DNA from: JBGSIC01 sp041751875
GTDB lineage: Bacteria > Bdellovibrionota > FAC87 > UBA2466 > JACKAF01
Direction of reading: 5' to 3'
Length of the DNA: 64,000 nt
Assembly (NCBI GenBank): GCA_041751875.1
Contig: JBGSIC010000029.1
Span: 310,001 to 374,000 of the forward strand
The position numbers and the translations under genes were made by a program. Position 1 is the stretch's first letter, and the number at the start of each line of letters is the position of its first letter. This document shows positions 15,222-25,092 of this stretch, piece by piece. The notes under the pieces are model-generated. The model did no database searches, had not been told where the DNA came from, and saw nothing but the letters and a program-made list of their open reading frames with translations.

Positions 15222-17100
15222 TTACCTTGCCCACTACCAGCGTGATGTCGTCCTCACGCGGGTGGTTTTCTCGAAAGAGTCCCGCTTCTTGGACAACATC
15301 CTTCTTAATGTCATCGACATCCTTGTCGGCACACTTTATCAGGGTGCGTAACAAACGGCGTTCGCCCCACTCTTCCTTTAGAGCGTTGCGGCATTCCGTC
15401 ATCCCATCGGTGTACCAGACGATAACGTCACCTGGGGCTAGCTGATGGCGGTAATCTTGATACACTGCGGTAGGACCATCCCCAAGCGCAGGACCTGGCG
15501 CACCGGTAAGGGCGACCACATGTTTCTTGTCACGAGCGCCCTCGAAAAGTTTCGAAATCAAAGGCATCTCATGGGAAGCGTTGGTGTACTGCATTTCGCC
15601 TGTCTTAAGGTCGATTATAGAGGCGAAAAAGGTCATTTTGATGCTCCCTTTGGCAGCGAAATAGATGGCTGAGTTTAGGCTCTCCAGAATCTGTTTGGGC
15701 GACAGCAGCACATCGCCAAAACGTTCGCCTAGCTGGCGTAATGTCGTACAGCAACTCTGAGCTGCAGCCGTTACAAGAGCGGAAGGAACTCCATGTCCGG
15801 TGGCATCGCCAATCAGAACGACCACTTTATTTTTTAAAGGGATATAACCCCACCAGTCTCCCCCGCATTGTTCCGCAGGTTCGTAGTACCCGGTTAGCTC
15901 AAAACTTTCGGCAAGAAAGTTGGCATCAGGAAAGAGATTCTCCTGAACGGTTCGCGCTGTCTCGATTTCTTTTTGTAGTTGGGCCTTTTCATGGGTCTCC
16001 ACCAACAGGCGCTGAATCTCCTGCGCCATTTTATCGAACGACTTTGATAGGGCGCCGACTTCGTCGCGACTTTTGATATTTACTTTGATATCAAATTCCC
16101 CACGAGCAATCCGTTGTGTGGCAAGGACGAGTTTGTTTAGCGCGGAGGTAAGTTGTTGCGAGAAAAGCACGCAGAAGATGATCGACGCGAAGAGAATGAT
16201 TAAGCCGAAGTAAGCCGTTTTCTCAGCTAGCTGTTTAGCGGCGAGAAACGCCTTATCTTTGGCTATGTAAGAGAATAGAATCAAGTCGCCAATGGCAACG
16301 TTACTATAGGCTCCGATGTACTGAGATCCCGAGCTATCCCCGAACTCTTTCGCTCCTTTTTCGAACTTGCTCGAGAGAATCTCTCTAACGAAAGCACTGG
16401 GAGGCACGGATGGTGCTGATTTTTCTCCCGAGGAACTTTGAATCAACACGTTGCCAGACTTGTCCATCAAGTAGGTGGTGTAGACTTCCGAAGCAGAAAA
16501 AAGTTTAAGAAGCTCATCTTCTCGAAGGAGGCCGACAACCAATCGGTCTTTTCCTTTATTGCGCGAAGGAACTCGCTTGAAAATACCGAGCAGTGGAGCC
16601 GAAGCCCCTCGAATCTGCTGAAAAACCGTTTTCCCTTGTTCCAGTTCGCTGTACGGAACTTGCAGTGATGCTCTTAGCGTATCGAGGTTAGTCTTATCCA
16701 GTCCGTACAACTTCAGATACTCCAGTTTATATATTTGCACCTCTGGCTCGGCGAGTTTGCCACCGGCCCGTTGTAACCAGGGGTACACAGCAACATCGAT
16801 TAAGTTGTTGTCGCTTTGAAAGAGCGATCGCACCAGTTCTTTCTGTTGCTCTGGGCTGCCCGCGTAGAGAACAGCACTGGCGATTTGTTCCAAAGTCTTT
16901 GTGGTACTCGAAAAGAGGGTTTCGATCTCCGTGGCGAGGGTCTCAACAAGAAGGGCGTTGGTATCGTAGATGTACGCCGTTTTATCATTGTTGAAGAGGC
17001 GGGTCGCAAGAAACGAATAACTTATCAACGCAGCGACTAAAACAGCCACCATGAAGAGCAAAAGTTTATAACGAATTCGTAACGCTGGAAGTTGAATCAT
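15181..17100 (-). CDS. Membrane-bound SpoIIE-type PP2C phosphatase with extracytoplasmic sensor and HAMP
   Basis: 639 residues. Membrane helix 1 is at 12-32. An extracytoplasmic sensor of about 240 residues (Cache-like by size) follows. Helix 2 (YFGLIILFASIIFCVLF) then leads to a HAMP domain (TQRIARGEFDIKV) and a coiled signalling helix. The C-terminal 230 residues are the phosphatase, with metal ligands in CGGDWWG, GDATGHGVPSA, YTDGMTE and REDDITLV. All PPM motifs look intact. It would dephosphorylate the STAS protein encoded two genes downstream in response to an external signal. Confidence 0.9.
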   Translation of the reverse strand: MIQLPALRIRYKLLLFMVAVLVAALISYSFLATRLFNNDKTAYIYDTNALLVETLATEIETLFSSTTKTLEQIASAVLYAGSPEQQKELVRSLFQSDNNLIDVAVYPWLQRAGGKLAEPEVQIYKLEYLKLYGLDKTNLDTLRASLQVPYSELEQGKTVFQQIRGASAPLLGIFKRVPSRNKGKDRLVVGLLREDELLKLFSASEVYTTYLMDKSGNVLIQSSSGEKSAPSVPPSAFVREILSSKFEKGAKEFGDSSGSQYIGAYSNVAIGDLILFSYIAKDKAFLAAKQLAEKTAYFGLIILFASIIFCVLFSQQLTSALNKLVLATQRIARGEFDIKVNIKSRDEVGALSKSFDKMAQEIQRLLVETHEKAQLQKEIETARTVQENLFPDANFLAESFELTGYYEPAEQCGGDWWGYIPLKNKVVVLIGDATGHGVPSALVTAAAQSCCTTLRQLGERFGDVLLSPKQILESLNSAIYFAAKGSIKMTFFASIIDLKTGEMQYTNASHEMPLISKLFEGARDKKHVVALTGAPGPALGDGPTAVYQDYRHQLAPGDVIVWYTDGMTECRNALKEEWGERRLLRTLIKCADKDVDDIKKDVVQEAGLFRENHPREDDITLVVGKVNENYRFTAASTAG

Positions 17101-17227
17101 TTCATTTCACCTAGTTACCGCGACGTTAACACTTAGGGTCACGCTACGTTTTTTATCTATATGATTGGTACCGCCTGGAGACGACCGCCTTTAGAATATA
17201 AGTATACTTCCCTTCGCCTAGACTTCC

Positions 17228-20200
17228 GTGACGCATCCAGATAATCCGCCACTAATACTTAATTCCGACGTGCGTGCTACGCGACTGGATACGTGTGTGA
17301 TTTTCGTCAGCTCGATCGGATTGTGCTTCACGCTTTATCTCTTGCTCACCGATTTCTCTTTCTACAACAACTCCAATCTCATTCCCTCCCGGTATGAAAC
17401 TGTCGCTGTGACTCGTGATACGCAGTCCAACGTTCGCAAACGTGCTGCGCATCTTCCCGTCTGGGACAAAGTTACCGAAGGCGGTTCGGTGCAGAGTCGT
17501 GATCAAGTTTTCACTGACGCTGGGGCCTCTACCGTACTTGAATTCACTGATGGCTCTCGAATTAAACTGGGCGAGAACACGCTTATTCGCGTTGAGAAGG
17601 GTGCCGAGAAAACCCAGTTCGATGTGGTACGGGGTGATTTTGTCGCAGAAGGCAGCGAGGGAGGGATTCCGGTTGAGATTAACGTCCAAGGAATCAAAAC
17701 AGTACTTTCGGGGAAAAAAAGCTCCATTCAAGTTAGCACTAACGCGCAGGGAGCTACCAGCATCACGGTTGTAAAGGGAAACGCGCAGATTACATCGAAG
17801 GGCAAGACCGTGGAAGTGGGAGCGAACCAGGAGGGGCAGTTTGCGAAAGATGGAAGTCTGACTGCTTTGAAGAAGATTCCCTTTGTTTTGCTGACCCCCG
17901 AGGACAATCAGGAAGTCTTCGTCGAAGCTCGGGGGGCGTCCGGGGTTGAGTTTAGTTGGGAAGCAGTCCAGGGAGTAAGCGCATTTCAACTGGAGGTGGC
18001 AAGTGATTCGCGTTTTAAGAGGGTCGTTCAGAAGAAAACCGTGGACATTCCGCTTGCTTTTCTCCAGCTCCCCTCGGGCAAGTTCTACTGGCGAGTCAGC
18101 GCGCTTCAAGCGGGTTCGAAGCATCGTGACTTCAGCGTGACTCGCCAACTGGGTGTGCATGAAAACCGCGCACCCAGGTTGGCTCTACCTGCCCCGGGTG
18201 CTCGGGTGGCGTACCGAGAAACTTTGGACACCGCTAGCGAAGAGAAGGTAGGAGCCCTTGTGAAGTTTTCTTGGGAGGCACTTCGAGGAGAAGGGTATGA
18301 GTTTGAGTTGACCCAACAGGATGCGGAGCCATTTCTCAGGAAGAGCGTCGACCCCTACGCCATTGTTTCCTCTCTCACCGAGGGTGCCTACCAGTGGCGC
18401 GTGAGAGTGTTCGATCCCAAGCGCCCCCTTTCCCCTTGGAGTGAGGCTCGCACACTGAACGTCGAGAAAGTTCCCCTCCCCCGAGTTCTAGCGAGTCGAA
18501 GTGACCAAGAGTTTGCGCTAAACGCGAATAGGAAAACGGTTCGACTAGAGTGGCAAGAAAGCTCTCTTGCGAAGGGATACCAGTGGGAGGTTTCAAAAGA
18601 GGAAGATTTCGAGAAGGTGCTAGAGTCTGTTCCCACGAAGCGTAGTGTGAAAGAGTGGGTCCCTCAAGAAGTAGGGAAGTTTTACTGGCGTGTCCGACCG
18701 GTGGATCTCTACGGTAGGCAAACTGTGGCAAGTGAGCCCAGAGCCGTCTCGATTACAACGGAACCCCCAAGTCTGCTCAAACCGAGCAGCGACAACTCGT
18801 TGAGTCTTCCTGACCTTCAAGGAAAGATAAACTTCTCTTGGTCTCCTGTAGCACTCGCGGAGAACTATACGGTTCAGGTGGCGAAAGAAAAGTCGTTCTC
18901 CTCACCACTGTGGGAGGGAGAAACGACAGATCTGCGGTCTGTTTGGAATGTGCCATCTGCCGGGAAATATTATTGGCGTGTGCTCGCCAAGGTAAAAGGG
19001 ACCTCTGAGGCCCTTCTTAGCCCGATTCGTGAGATAGATGTTATTGACGTTCCTTTGCCTGATGCGCCGGTACTCTCACCGGAGTATGAAATCGACATCG
19101 AAGGAAAAAAAGACGAACCTTCCCTCAAACTTCAACGTCACAGTTGGCTACGGCTGATCATCTCAGACGCCTACGCGGCGATGCCTACCAAGACGAAACA
19201 GGTCACACGCATTCAGTGGAAATCGACGGGGGCGGGGAATAGTTATTATCTGGAACTGGCCGATGATCCGGATTTCGAGAACGTTCTGGTGAAAAAGAAA
19301 ATGAGCTCTCCCGAATTTCTCTGGTCCACTGTGCAACCAGGACGATTTTACCTGCGAGTGGCAAGTATTGATAAATACAATCGCCGGAGTGATTTCTCCA
19401 ATACCAGTGTGCTATTGGTGCGCCCTCGTCCGCCAAAACTATCCGAACCCAGAGGTAAGTTCACCTACCGTGAAAAGGATGGACAGAAGCTGCGCTTCTC
19501 ATGGGCCCGTACGAAGGGAGCTACCGATTATTTGTTTGAAGCGTCTACGGAGAAGGACTTTTCGAAACCTGTTTTACAAACGCAGGTGAAAGAAACGAAA
19601 GTCATTGTCGAACCTTTCGAAAATGGGAAATATTTCTGGCGAGTAAAAGCTCGACTCGCAGAAAATTTAGAAACACGCTTTAGTGATGCGCAACCGTTTA
19701 GTGTGGCAATGCTGGACCCGCTGCCTCCTCCTCCGCCGGAGTTTGACGTTACTCTTCAATGGAAGGCATTGCCAAAGGCGCAGAAATACAACGTTGAAAT
19801 TGGGACTAACAAACTTTTTTCGAAGGTCTTGCACTCCGCTTCTCTTGCTGGCGAGCGATTACAGACGCGGCTTCCCGAAGGAACGTATTACTGGAGAGTT
19901 GCCGGAGTCGCGCAAGGCAAGCAGGGAGCATGGAGCTCGCCGACGCTAATGCAAGTCCCGATGACAACGGACGAACTCGTGCCAGCGGTCAGTGCGCTAG
20001 AGAACGAATCCTCTACGGACGATGATCCTTCTTCCTTGGAGGAAGAAGAAGCTAAGTCTGTCGCAAGTGCGATGGGACCCGAACGGGGTCCGGCCTCAGG
20101 TGGCGGTGCGAGTAAGTTGGAAGACGCCTTACCATCGAATCGAACACCCCTTTATCTCTGGGTAGCGTACGCCCCCTCGCTCAATAGTTTCAATCAAGCC

Positions 20201-20836
20201 TCCAACGATCCGACGACTCGGTTTTCAGGACCGAACTTTATGGGGGTGGCGGCAGGCGTCTGGTACGAATGGGAACCCGATCGGTGGGCCGCGAGTGTGC
20301 GCTATTTGGGGCAGACTCGTACCCTATTCGAGGATGGTGGGGTGGGAGTAGACCAAGGAGCGATATCAACTTTCCGCCATGATGCTCAAGTTACAGCCGC
20401 GTACGGACTTAAGGCAGATCCGTTCACTTTTGACGTCGAGTTAGGCTATCGCTACATGAATGTCTTGAGTTTTCGGACAGCTACCAGCACTAGTTTGCGT
20501 ACCGTGGTTAGCCACACCCATGGCTTAATGGCTGCCGTGCAAGGGCACTGGCAATTCACTCCTCCTTTGCGGCTTAGTGCGCGCTTGGGGTACAGCTATC
20601 CGTTACTCACCTCTGGGGCCGTTACCCTTAGCAGTCCCTTCAACCTACTTGCGGAGCTAACCGCTTCGTACGAACTTTTCTCCGATTTTCTTGTGACGGC
20701 GTCCTACACGCTCCAGATGAACCAGTACGCTTACCAAGATGACGACGATCCGCTAACCGGAGGGCCGGTTATAGGGACGCTCTCAGACAACAACCATTAT
20801 TTTTCTTTGAGTTTGGGGTACCGTCTTTCGCTCTAA
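17228..20836 (+). CDS. Giant FecR-domain / Fn3-like repeat / beta-barrel surface protein
   Basis: 1202 residues from a GTG start; no strong ribosome site is seen. Order: membrane helix at about 24-43; FecR domain about 75-190 (DGSRIKLGENTLIRVEKG); then seven Fn3-like repeats, each ending in GKFYWRV-type strands (YWRV, QWRV, YLRV or FWRV); an acidic linker near 920-960; and a C-terminal region of about 220 residues rich in alternating strands. The last region ends SLSLGYRLSL and looks like an outer-membrane barrel. FecR domains usually sense or transmit signals across the periplasm; fusion to a barrel suggests an inner-to-outer membrane spanning design. It is convergent with the lipoprotein gene, their stop codons sharing 4 nt. 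Confidence 0.75.
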   Translation: MTHPDNPPLILNSDVRATRLDTCVIFVSSIGLCFTLYLLLTDFSFYNNSNLIPSRYETVAVTRDTQSNVRKRAAHLPVWDKVTEGGSVQSRDQVFTDAGASTVLEFTDGSRIKLGENTLIRVEKGAEKTQFDVVRGDFVAEGSEGGIPVEINVQGIKTVLSGKKSSIQVSTNAQGATSITVVKGNAQITSKGKTVEVGANQEGQFAKDGSLTALKKIPFVLLTPEDNQEVFVEARGASGVEFSWEAVQGVSAFQLEVASDSRFKRVVQKKTVDIPLAFLQLPSGKFYWRVSALQAGSKHRDFSVTRQLGVHENRAPRLALPAPGARVAYRETLDTASEEKVGALVKFSWEALRGEGYEFELTQQDAEPFLRKSVDPYAIVSSLTEGAYQWRVRVFDPKRPLSPWSEARTLNVEKVPLPRVLASRSDQEFALNANRKTVRLEWQESSLAKGYQWEVSKEEDFEKVLESVPTKRSVKEWVPQEVGKFYWRVRPVDLYGRQTVASEPRAVSITTEPPSLLKPSSDNSLSLPDLQGKINFSWSPVALAENYTVQVAKEKSFSSPLWEGETTDLRSVWNVPSAGKYYWRVLAKVKGTSEALLSPIREIDVIDVPLPDAPVLSPEYEIDIEGKKDEPSLKLQRHSWLRLIISDAYAAMPTKTKQVTRIQWKSTGAGNSYYLELADDPDFENVLVKKKMSSPEFLWSTVQPGRFYLRVASIDKYNRRSDFSNTSVLLVRPRPPKLSEPRGKFTYREKDGQKLRFSWARTKGATDYLFEASTEKDFSKPVLQTQVKETKVIVEPFENGKYFWRVKARLAENLETRFSDAQPFSVAMLDPLPPPPPEFDVTLQWKALPKAQKYNVEIGTNKLFSKVLHSASLAGERLQTRLPEGTYYWRVAGVAQGKQGAWSSPTLMQVPMTTDELVPAVSALENESSTDDDPSSLEEEEAKSVASAMGPERGPASGGGASKLEDALPSNRTPLYLWVAYAPSLNSFNQASNDPTTRFSGPNFMGVAAGVWYEWEPDRWAASVRYLGQTRTLFEDGGVGVDQGAISTFRHDAQVTAAYGLKADPFTFDVELGYRYMNVLSFRTATSTSLRTVVSHTHGLMAAVQGHWQFTPPLRLSARLGYSYPLLTSGAVTLSSPFNLLAELTASYELFSDFLVTASYTLQMNQYAYQDDDDPLTGGPVIGTLSDNNHYFSLSLGYRLSL

Positions 20837-23232
20837 GGCCCGGCGACTTCGTCCCCATAGGCGATGAGTGTGTCTTGCATTGATGCGTACTGCGCAGAAA
20901 CCCAGTTGGCCGAACGAGCTGTATCGGCGATTCGCATCTCATCCATTCTACCGTTCAAATAGGCAGTGCCCGCTGCAATTTGCCCCGTATCGTGCTCGCC
21001 GCCCCCGAAGGTCACATCCGCGGAAAGCGCCCAGTCAATCGCTGGGTTTCCACTGAGTTCATCCACAGCATCAGTGGCGTTGACGCCGTTAATGTAGATT
21101 CGGTTATTTTCTGCGTCATCGCTATCTCCCACAATCGCAAAATAGTACCAAGTGTCGGCCGTCCATGAACGATGACTAGCATCGGTATATTTGTAGATGA
21201 TCGATCCATTTTGCTCGACCTTAAAGACCATCGCTCCCTCGGGTGCGGAAGGACGATTGAAGTTCGTACCGACGAGGGAGATGACCGAGTCGTCATTATT
21301 GCTGATGTGTTTTGCTAGCAAGGTTTGCGTAGTGACCGTCGCGCTGGTGAAGTTCGCATTCAGCCTGAACCAACCCTCAATGGTGTAGCCTGTGGCGATG
21401 TCTAGAACTGCGCTCTGAGGGACACGGACAAGGTCACCCGCCCCGTCAAAAGTAAGAGCGTTGCCAAATTTTGGGAAGAGAGTATCCGTTGCGACGTTAC
21501 CTTGAATACCCGCATCGTTGGCATTTGAGGTGCTATCCACAACAGCATCCATTGAGGGATCTTCGTTGAAGTGCCACACACCCTGGTAACTTCCGTCCCA
21601 AGTAAGAGTGGGCTGAGAACCATCAAACGCAGCGTTGTTACCGTAGTACATCCAAATATAGTCGCTGGCAGAACTTGCGTTAATGCGCGGAATCTTTACC
21701 CACACATAGGAACTTCCCGCCTCATTCCAATTTTCGATCTGATAATCCAGTTCGGTATTAGAGTCGGCGTCGACAAAGCGGATGTCCTCGCCCGCATTCT
21801 GGGTCTGTGCGTAGTTGATATTTACGCCGTTTGTTAGAACAACAAGCACTTGAAAGTTGTCCAGATCCTCCGCGCGTGTGGAATTATCGAATGTCATCGA
21901 TCGTCTTTTCGCCCAATCACCGTTCCACCACGCGGTCTCAACCCCTGTAATGCCCGCTGAAAGATCGGGTGAGGGATTGCTATTCACAGCGCAAACCCTA
22001 AACGCGTATTGATAGCCATTGGTCAAAGGGGTTACTTGGTGGCTTGTGCCGGTAATCGAGCCCTCGTTAATCACGGTGCCAAGTTCGCAAGAGGCAGGCG
22101 CGGTCGCACCACGCTGATAGGCGATGCGAAAACCGGTCGTGCTTCCACCACCGGACGTCCATGAAAGAGTCATGGCGGTCGCAGAATCGATAGCGACGGT
22201 TAACCCCGAGGGGTCGTTCGGAGGAACTTGGAGCGTGCCGTTGGTTCCTGTCACGCCGCTTGAAACGTCAGGCGTGGGATTGGAATTGATCGCGCACACC
22301 CGGAACGCGTAATCCGTGTCTTCAGCGAGGGGCGTAAAGACGTGCGCGGTTCCGACGATAGACCCTTCCGCAACGACCGTTCCCAACGCACAAGTCGCGG
22401 GTGCCGTCGTTCCTAGTTGGTAGGCAATACGATAGCCCGCCGTACTTCCGCCGCCCGAAGTCCAGGACAACGTAATTTGCGTCGAGGAATCTACCGTTAC
22501 AATCAAGTTGGTCGGATTGTTAGGCACCGCTTGGAGCGTGCGTCCCGTTCCCGTTATGCCGCTCGATACATCGGCGGTAGGATTGCCGTTTATCGCACAC
22601 ACACGAAAGGCATAGTTTGTGTCCGCACTTAGCGGCGTAACGGCGTGCGTGGTGCCGACAATCGAACCTTCCGTTACGACCGTTCCCAGCGCGCAACTTG
22701 CCGGCGCGACTAAACCTGTTTGGTAGGCGATGCGATAGCCTGAAGTGAACCCTCCCCCGGAAGTCCACGTAAGAGATATTTGAGTCGAAGAATCTACTGT
22801 GACCACTAGACCTGAGGGTTGATTGGGCGGCGATTCTAGGGTCGTACCCGTAGCAGTCGTCCCACTGGTCATATCAGGAACCGGATTGCCGTTTACCGCG
22901 CAAACGCGGAATGCGTACTGCGTGTCGGGATCTAAAAGTGTGATCACATGTTGGGTGCCGGTGACGGAACTGGAAGGGACTACTGTTCCTGATTCGCAAT
23001 CGGAGGGGGCGGTCGCGCCGGTGGTGTAGGAAATTAGGTAATCGGCAGTCGTTCCCCCGCCGGAGGACCAGTCGAGGGTAAGTTGCGTATCTGAGTTTGC
23101 CGTAACGGTGGCACCGGTCGGCTCTTGGGGAGGCGCAAAAAGACCCGTCGTTCCGCCCTCCTCACGCGAGGTACACGCCACCATGGAAATCAAAAAGGCG
23201 AGTACGCTGAAATGAATAACCAGACGAAACAA
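20833..23232 (-). CDS. Lipoprotein with four Fn3-like repeats, DUF2341 and LamG-type domain
   Basis: 799 residues if started at the TTG after a GGAGGG tract; a GTG 12 nt upstream lacks a ribosome site. The lipobox SMVACTS marks lipidation. Four near-identical repeats of about 100 residues each carry patterns such as TSGGGxTxGYRIAYQ and YAFRVCAxNxNP. Then comes a DUF2341 domain (WWNGDWAKRRSMTFDN, DYIWMYYGN) and a concanavalin/LamG fold (GVWHFNEDPSMDAVVDST) to the end. DUF2341-LamG pairs are typical of carbohydrate-binding surface proteins. Likely an outer-membrane lipoprotein that binds glycans or host surfaces (inference). Confidence 0.8.
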   Translation of the reverse strand: MFRLVIHFSVLAFLISMVACTSREEGGTTGLFAPPQEPTGATVTANSDTQLTLDWSSGGGTTADYLISYTTGATAPSDCESGTVVPSSSVTGTQHVITLLDPDTQYAFRVCAVNGNPVPDMTSGTTATGTTLESPPNQPSGLVVTVDSSTQISLTWTSGGGFTSGYRIAYQTGLVAPASCALGTVVTEGSIVGTTHAVTPLSADTNYAFRVCAINGNPTADVSSGITGTGRTLQAVPNNPTNLIVTVDSSTQITLSWTSGGGSTAGYRIAYQLGTTAPATCALGTVVAEGSIVGTAHVFTPLAEDTDYAFRVCAINSNPTPDVSSGVTGTNGTLQVPPNDPSGLTVAIDSATAMTLSWTSGGGSTTGFRIAYQRGATAPASCELGTVINEGSITGTSHQVTPLTNGYQYAFRVCAVNSNPSPDLSAGITGVETAWWNGDWAKRRSMTFDNSTRAEDLDNFQVLVVLTNGVNINYAQTQNAGEDIRFVDADSNTELDYQIENWNEAGSSYVWVKIPRINASSASDYIWMYYGNNAAFDGSQPTLTWDGSYQGVWHFNEDPSMDAVVDSTSNANDAGIQGNVATDTLFPKFGNALTFDGAGDLVRVPQSAVLDIATGYTIEGWFRLNANFTSATVTTQTLLAKHISNNDDSVISLVGTNFNRPSAPEGAMVFKVEQNGSIIYKYTDASHRSWTADTWYYFAIVGDSDDAENNRIYINGVNATDAVDELSGNPAIDWALSADVTFGGGEHDTGQIAAGTAYLNGRMDEMRIADTARSANWVSAQYASMQDTLIAYGDEVAGP
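21910..23121 (-). repeat. Four tandem Fn3-coding repeats of about 300 bp
   Basis: The repeat units inside the lipoprotein gene are alike at DNA level, with recurring segments such as TTCCGCCGCCCGAAGTCCA and matching variants. They may allow copy-number change by recombination. The first unit is the most diverged. Confidence 0.65.
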
Positions 23233-23331
23233 ACTCCCTCCCACTAACGTGCCGCATGGGTTGAGCCTGCCCCAGCCAAGGCCGGAGGCAGATCAATCCC
23301 ACCTTAAGTATAGTCCTGAGATGAGAGACAA

Positions 23332-24297
23332 TTATGAAGGCGTTGTGCCTTGGGTTAAACTATCGAAATCACATCGATTTGTAGGTTTTGAGGAGGCTCG
23401 GGTCGCTGGAACATTGCAAGCAAATAGGGCCGCTCCAATGGCGCCGCTGTAGTGGCCCATTTCGGCTTCCAGCACCTGAACTCGCTCGGCCACCATAGGA
23501 AAGGCGTGGCTTGCGATCCACTCGCGCAGTTGGGGGAGATGCGGACGAAGGCCTTGTGCCACCCCTCCCGCTAAAACGATCGTGTCGGGGTCGAAGAGGT
23601 TACTCAGACTCACCAAACTCACTTTTAGTTTGATTAAAAATTCTTCGAAGACCGACGCGAAGGGTTCTTCGCCTTTTGCGGCTCGTTCAAAGATCTCAGG
23701 TACCGAGCTGCCGGGGCATCGCTTCTCCAGGGCGGAAGCTGAGCAATAGCGTTCAAAGCAACCTTGGTTCCCACACGCGCAGGGAAAGCCCATCGGGTCG
23801 ATGGAAAAGTGGCCGAGTTCACCCGCCGTGCCAGTACTTCCGTTAAAAATTTTATTGTCGACGATAAGTCCGCCACCAATTCCAGTGCCTAAAGTCAGAA
23901 GGACGACGTTTCGGGAACCTTTCGCCGCACCCAATTTCCATTCCGCCATCACCGCGCAGTTCGCGTCGTTTTCCAAGTGAACCGGTAAGCCAAAGTCTTC
24001 ACTGAGCCAGTCGCGAAGAGGAACATTCTTCCAGTCCTGGAAGTTGGGTGAGTTTACGACCAATCCCAAATGGGGATTCACTGAACCGGCACAGCCCACC
24101 CCGATCGCGTCGGGGAGAAGCGAGTCCTTTTTATAATGGTCGTATGCATCTCGGATGGCGGCGCGAACCCCTTCCGGGGATCCATCTCGTGCGTGCGAAG
24201 GGATTTCACGTTCGTCGATCACTTTGCCAGCGGTACTTAGGAGTGCCGACTTAATGAAAGTGCCGCCTACGTCTAATCCTAGGATAAGGGAACTCAC
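23332..24297 (-). CDS. ROK-family sugar kinase (glucokinase-like)
   Basis: 321 residues from a GTG. N-terminal LGLDVGGTFIKSAL is the phosphate-binding loop. LENDANCAVMAEWKLG includes the catalytic Asp region. The ROK zinc signature CACGNQGCFERYCS follows. The full length and intact motifs fit a glucokinase or N-acylhexosamine kinase acting on free cytoplasmic sugars; the exact sugar cannot be told. Last gene of the minus-strand group GT51-TVP38-ROK, 60 nt after TVP38. Confidence 0.88.
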   Translation of the reverse strand: MSSLILGLDVGGTFIKSALLSTAGKVIDEREIPSHARDGSPEGVRAAIRDAYDHYKKDSLLPDAIGVGCAGSVNPHLGLVVNSPNFQDWKNVPLRDWLSEDFGLPVHLENDANCAVMAEWKLGAAKGSRNVVLLTLGTGIGGGLIVDNKIFNGSTGTAGELGHFSIDPMGFPCACGNQGCFERYCSASALEKRCPGSSVPEIFERAAKGEEPFASVFEEFLIKLKVSLVSLSNLFDPDTIVLAGGVAQGLRPHLPQLREWIASHAFPMVAERVQVLEAEMGHYSGAIGAALFACNVPATRASSKPTNRCDFDSLTQGTTPS

Positions 24298-24357
24298 TCA
24301 AAGTCCTTGTTTAAAGAAAGGGTAAAGGTCTGAAGTCCCACACCCACCCGGCCGGTG

Positions 24358-25092
24358 TCAAGAATGGGGGGTGGATGGCGGAGGGGGGGCTTTGGGCACA
24401 AGAGGGGAAAGTTGTTGCCCACGAGATCGGCGAAATCGATGAGTTAGCAGCCCTAAGACCGCCACCAGGAGGAAGGGGCCCCAGACATCCGGTCGGCGGA
24501 GAGTTTCGGGATCGGTGAGACGGGCGCCGTGAAGGGTGTTGGCCACATTCCCTAACGTCACATAGATGAAAGTGGCGGGAAGCATGCCCAGCAATGTTCC
24601 CAAAGCATAGTCTTTCCACCCGACTTGGGAGAGACCCAGAACGAAGTTAAGCGGATTGAAAGGAATGACGGGAACCAAACGCAACCCCAGCACCAGAAGA
24701 AAGGCGTTTCGATTTAGACCGGCCTGAAAGTTAGCCAAACCGCCGGCAACGACGAGTTTCTGCGCAAAATCCCTTCCAAAATGGCGTACCAAGAAAAAAG
24801 CGATGCTCGCGCCGATGTTCGAGGCAATCACGACATAGAGAAATCCCCAAGTGGTTCCAAAAATCGCGCCCGCGGTCAGATTCATGATGGAACCGGGAAT
24901 AAAGAGGAGAGTGCCGACCAAATAGCAAAGGATATAAACAAGAGGAGCCCAAAAGCCCTGCGCTTCAATCCAAAGTTTTAGGTTCGCGTAGCCCTCTTCG
25001 GTGAAGAGCTCCTGGAGGGACCCGTCTTGGTAGAGGACGCCCACGAGAATTACCACTCCCACTACAGAGGCGATTTTGGTGGAAGTGGTCAT
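24358..25092 (-). CDS. TVP38/TMEM64 family membrane protein (DedA-like)
   Basis: 244 residues with several membrane helices. The family signature is visible as GTLLFIPGSIMNLTAGAIFGTTWGF and ASIAFFLVRHFGRDF, followed by PVIPFNPLNFVLGLS. Members are SNARE-associated/DedA-like scramblases or transporters; recent work links DedA/VTT proteins to lipid carrier recycling. The short C-terminus is Pro-rich. The start overlaps the stop of the GT51 gene by 4 nt (ATGA), suggesting coupled synthesis with a peptidoglycan polymerase, where flipping of an undecaprenyl carrier would make sense (inference). Confidence 0.85.
   Translation of the reverse strand: MTTSTKIASVVGVVILVGVLYQDGSLQELFTEEGYANLKLWIEAQGFWAPLVYILCYLVGTLLFIPGSIMNLTAGAIFGTTWGFLYVVIASNIGASIAFFLVRHFGRDFAQKLVVAGGLANFQAGLNRNAFLLVLGLRLVPVIPFNPLNFVLGLSQVGWKDYALGTLLGMLPATFIYVTLGNVANTLHGARLTDPETLRRPDVWGPFLLVAVLGLLTHRFRRSRGQQLSPLVPKAPPPPSTPHS

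Noticed and set aside
17252..18160. 302-codon minus-strand frame within the FecR gene
   Set aside because: Antisense to a clear repeat protein; no start context or domain.
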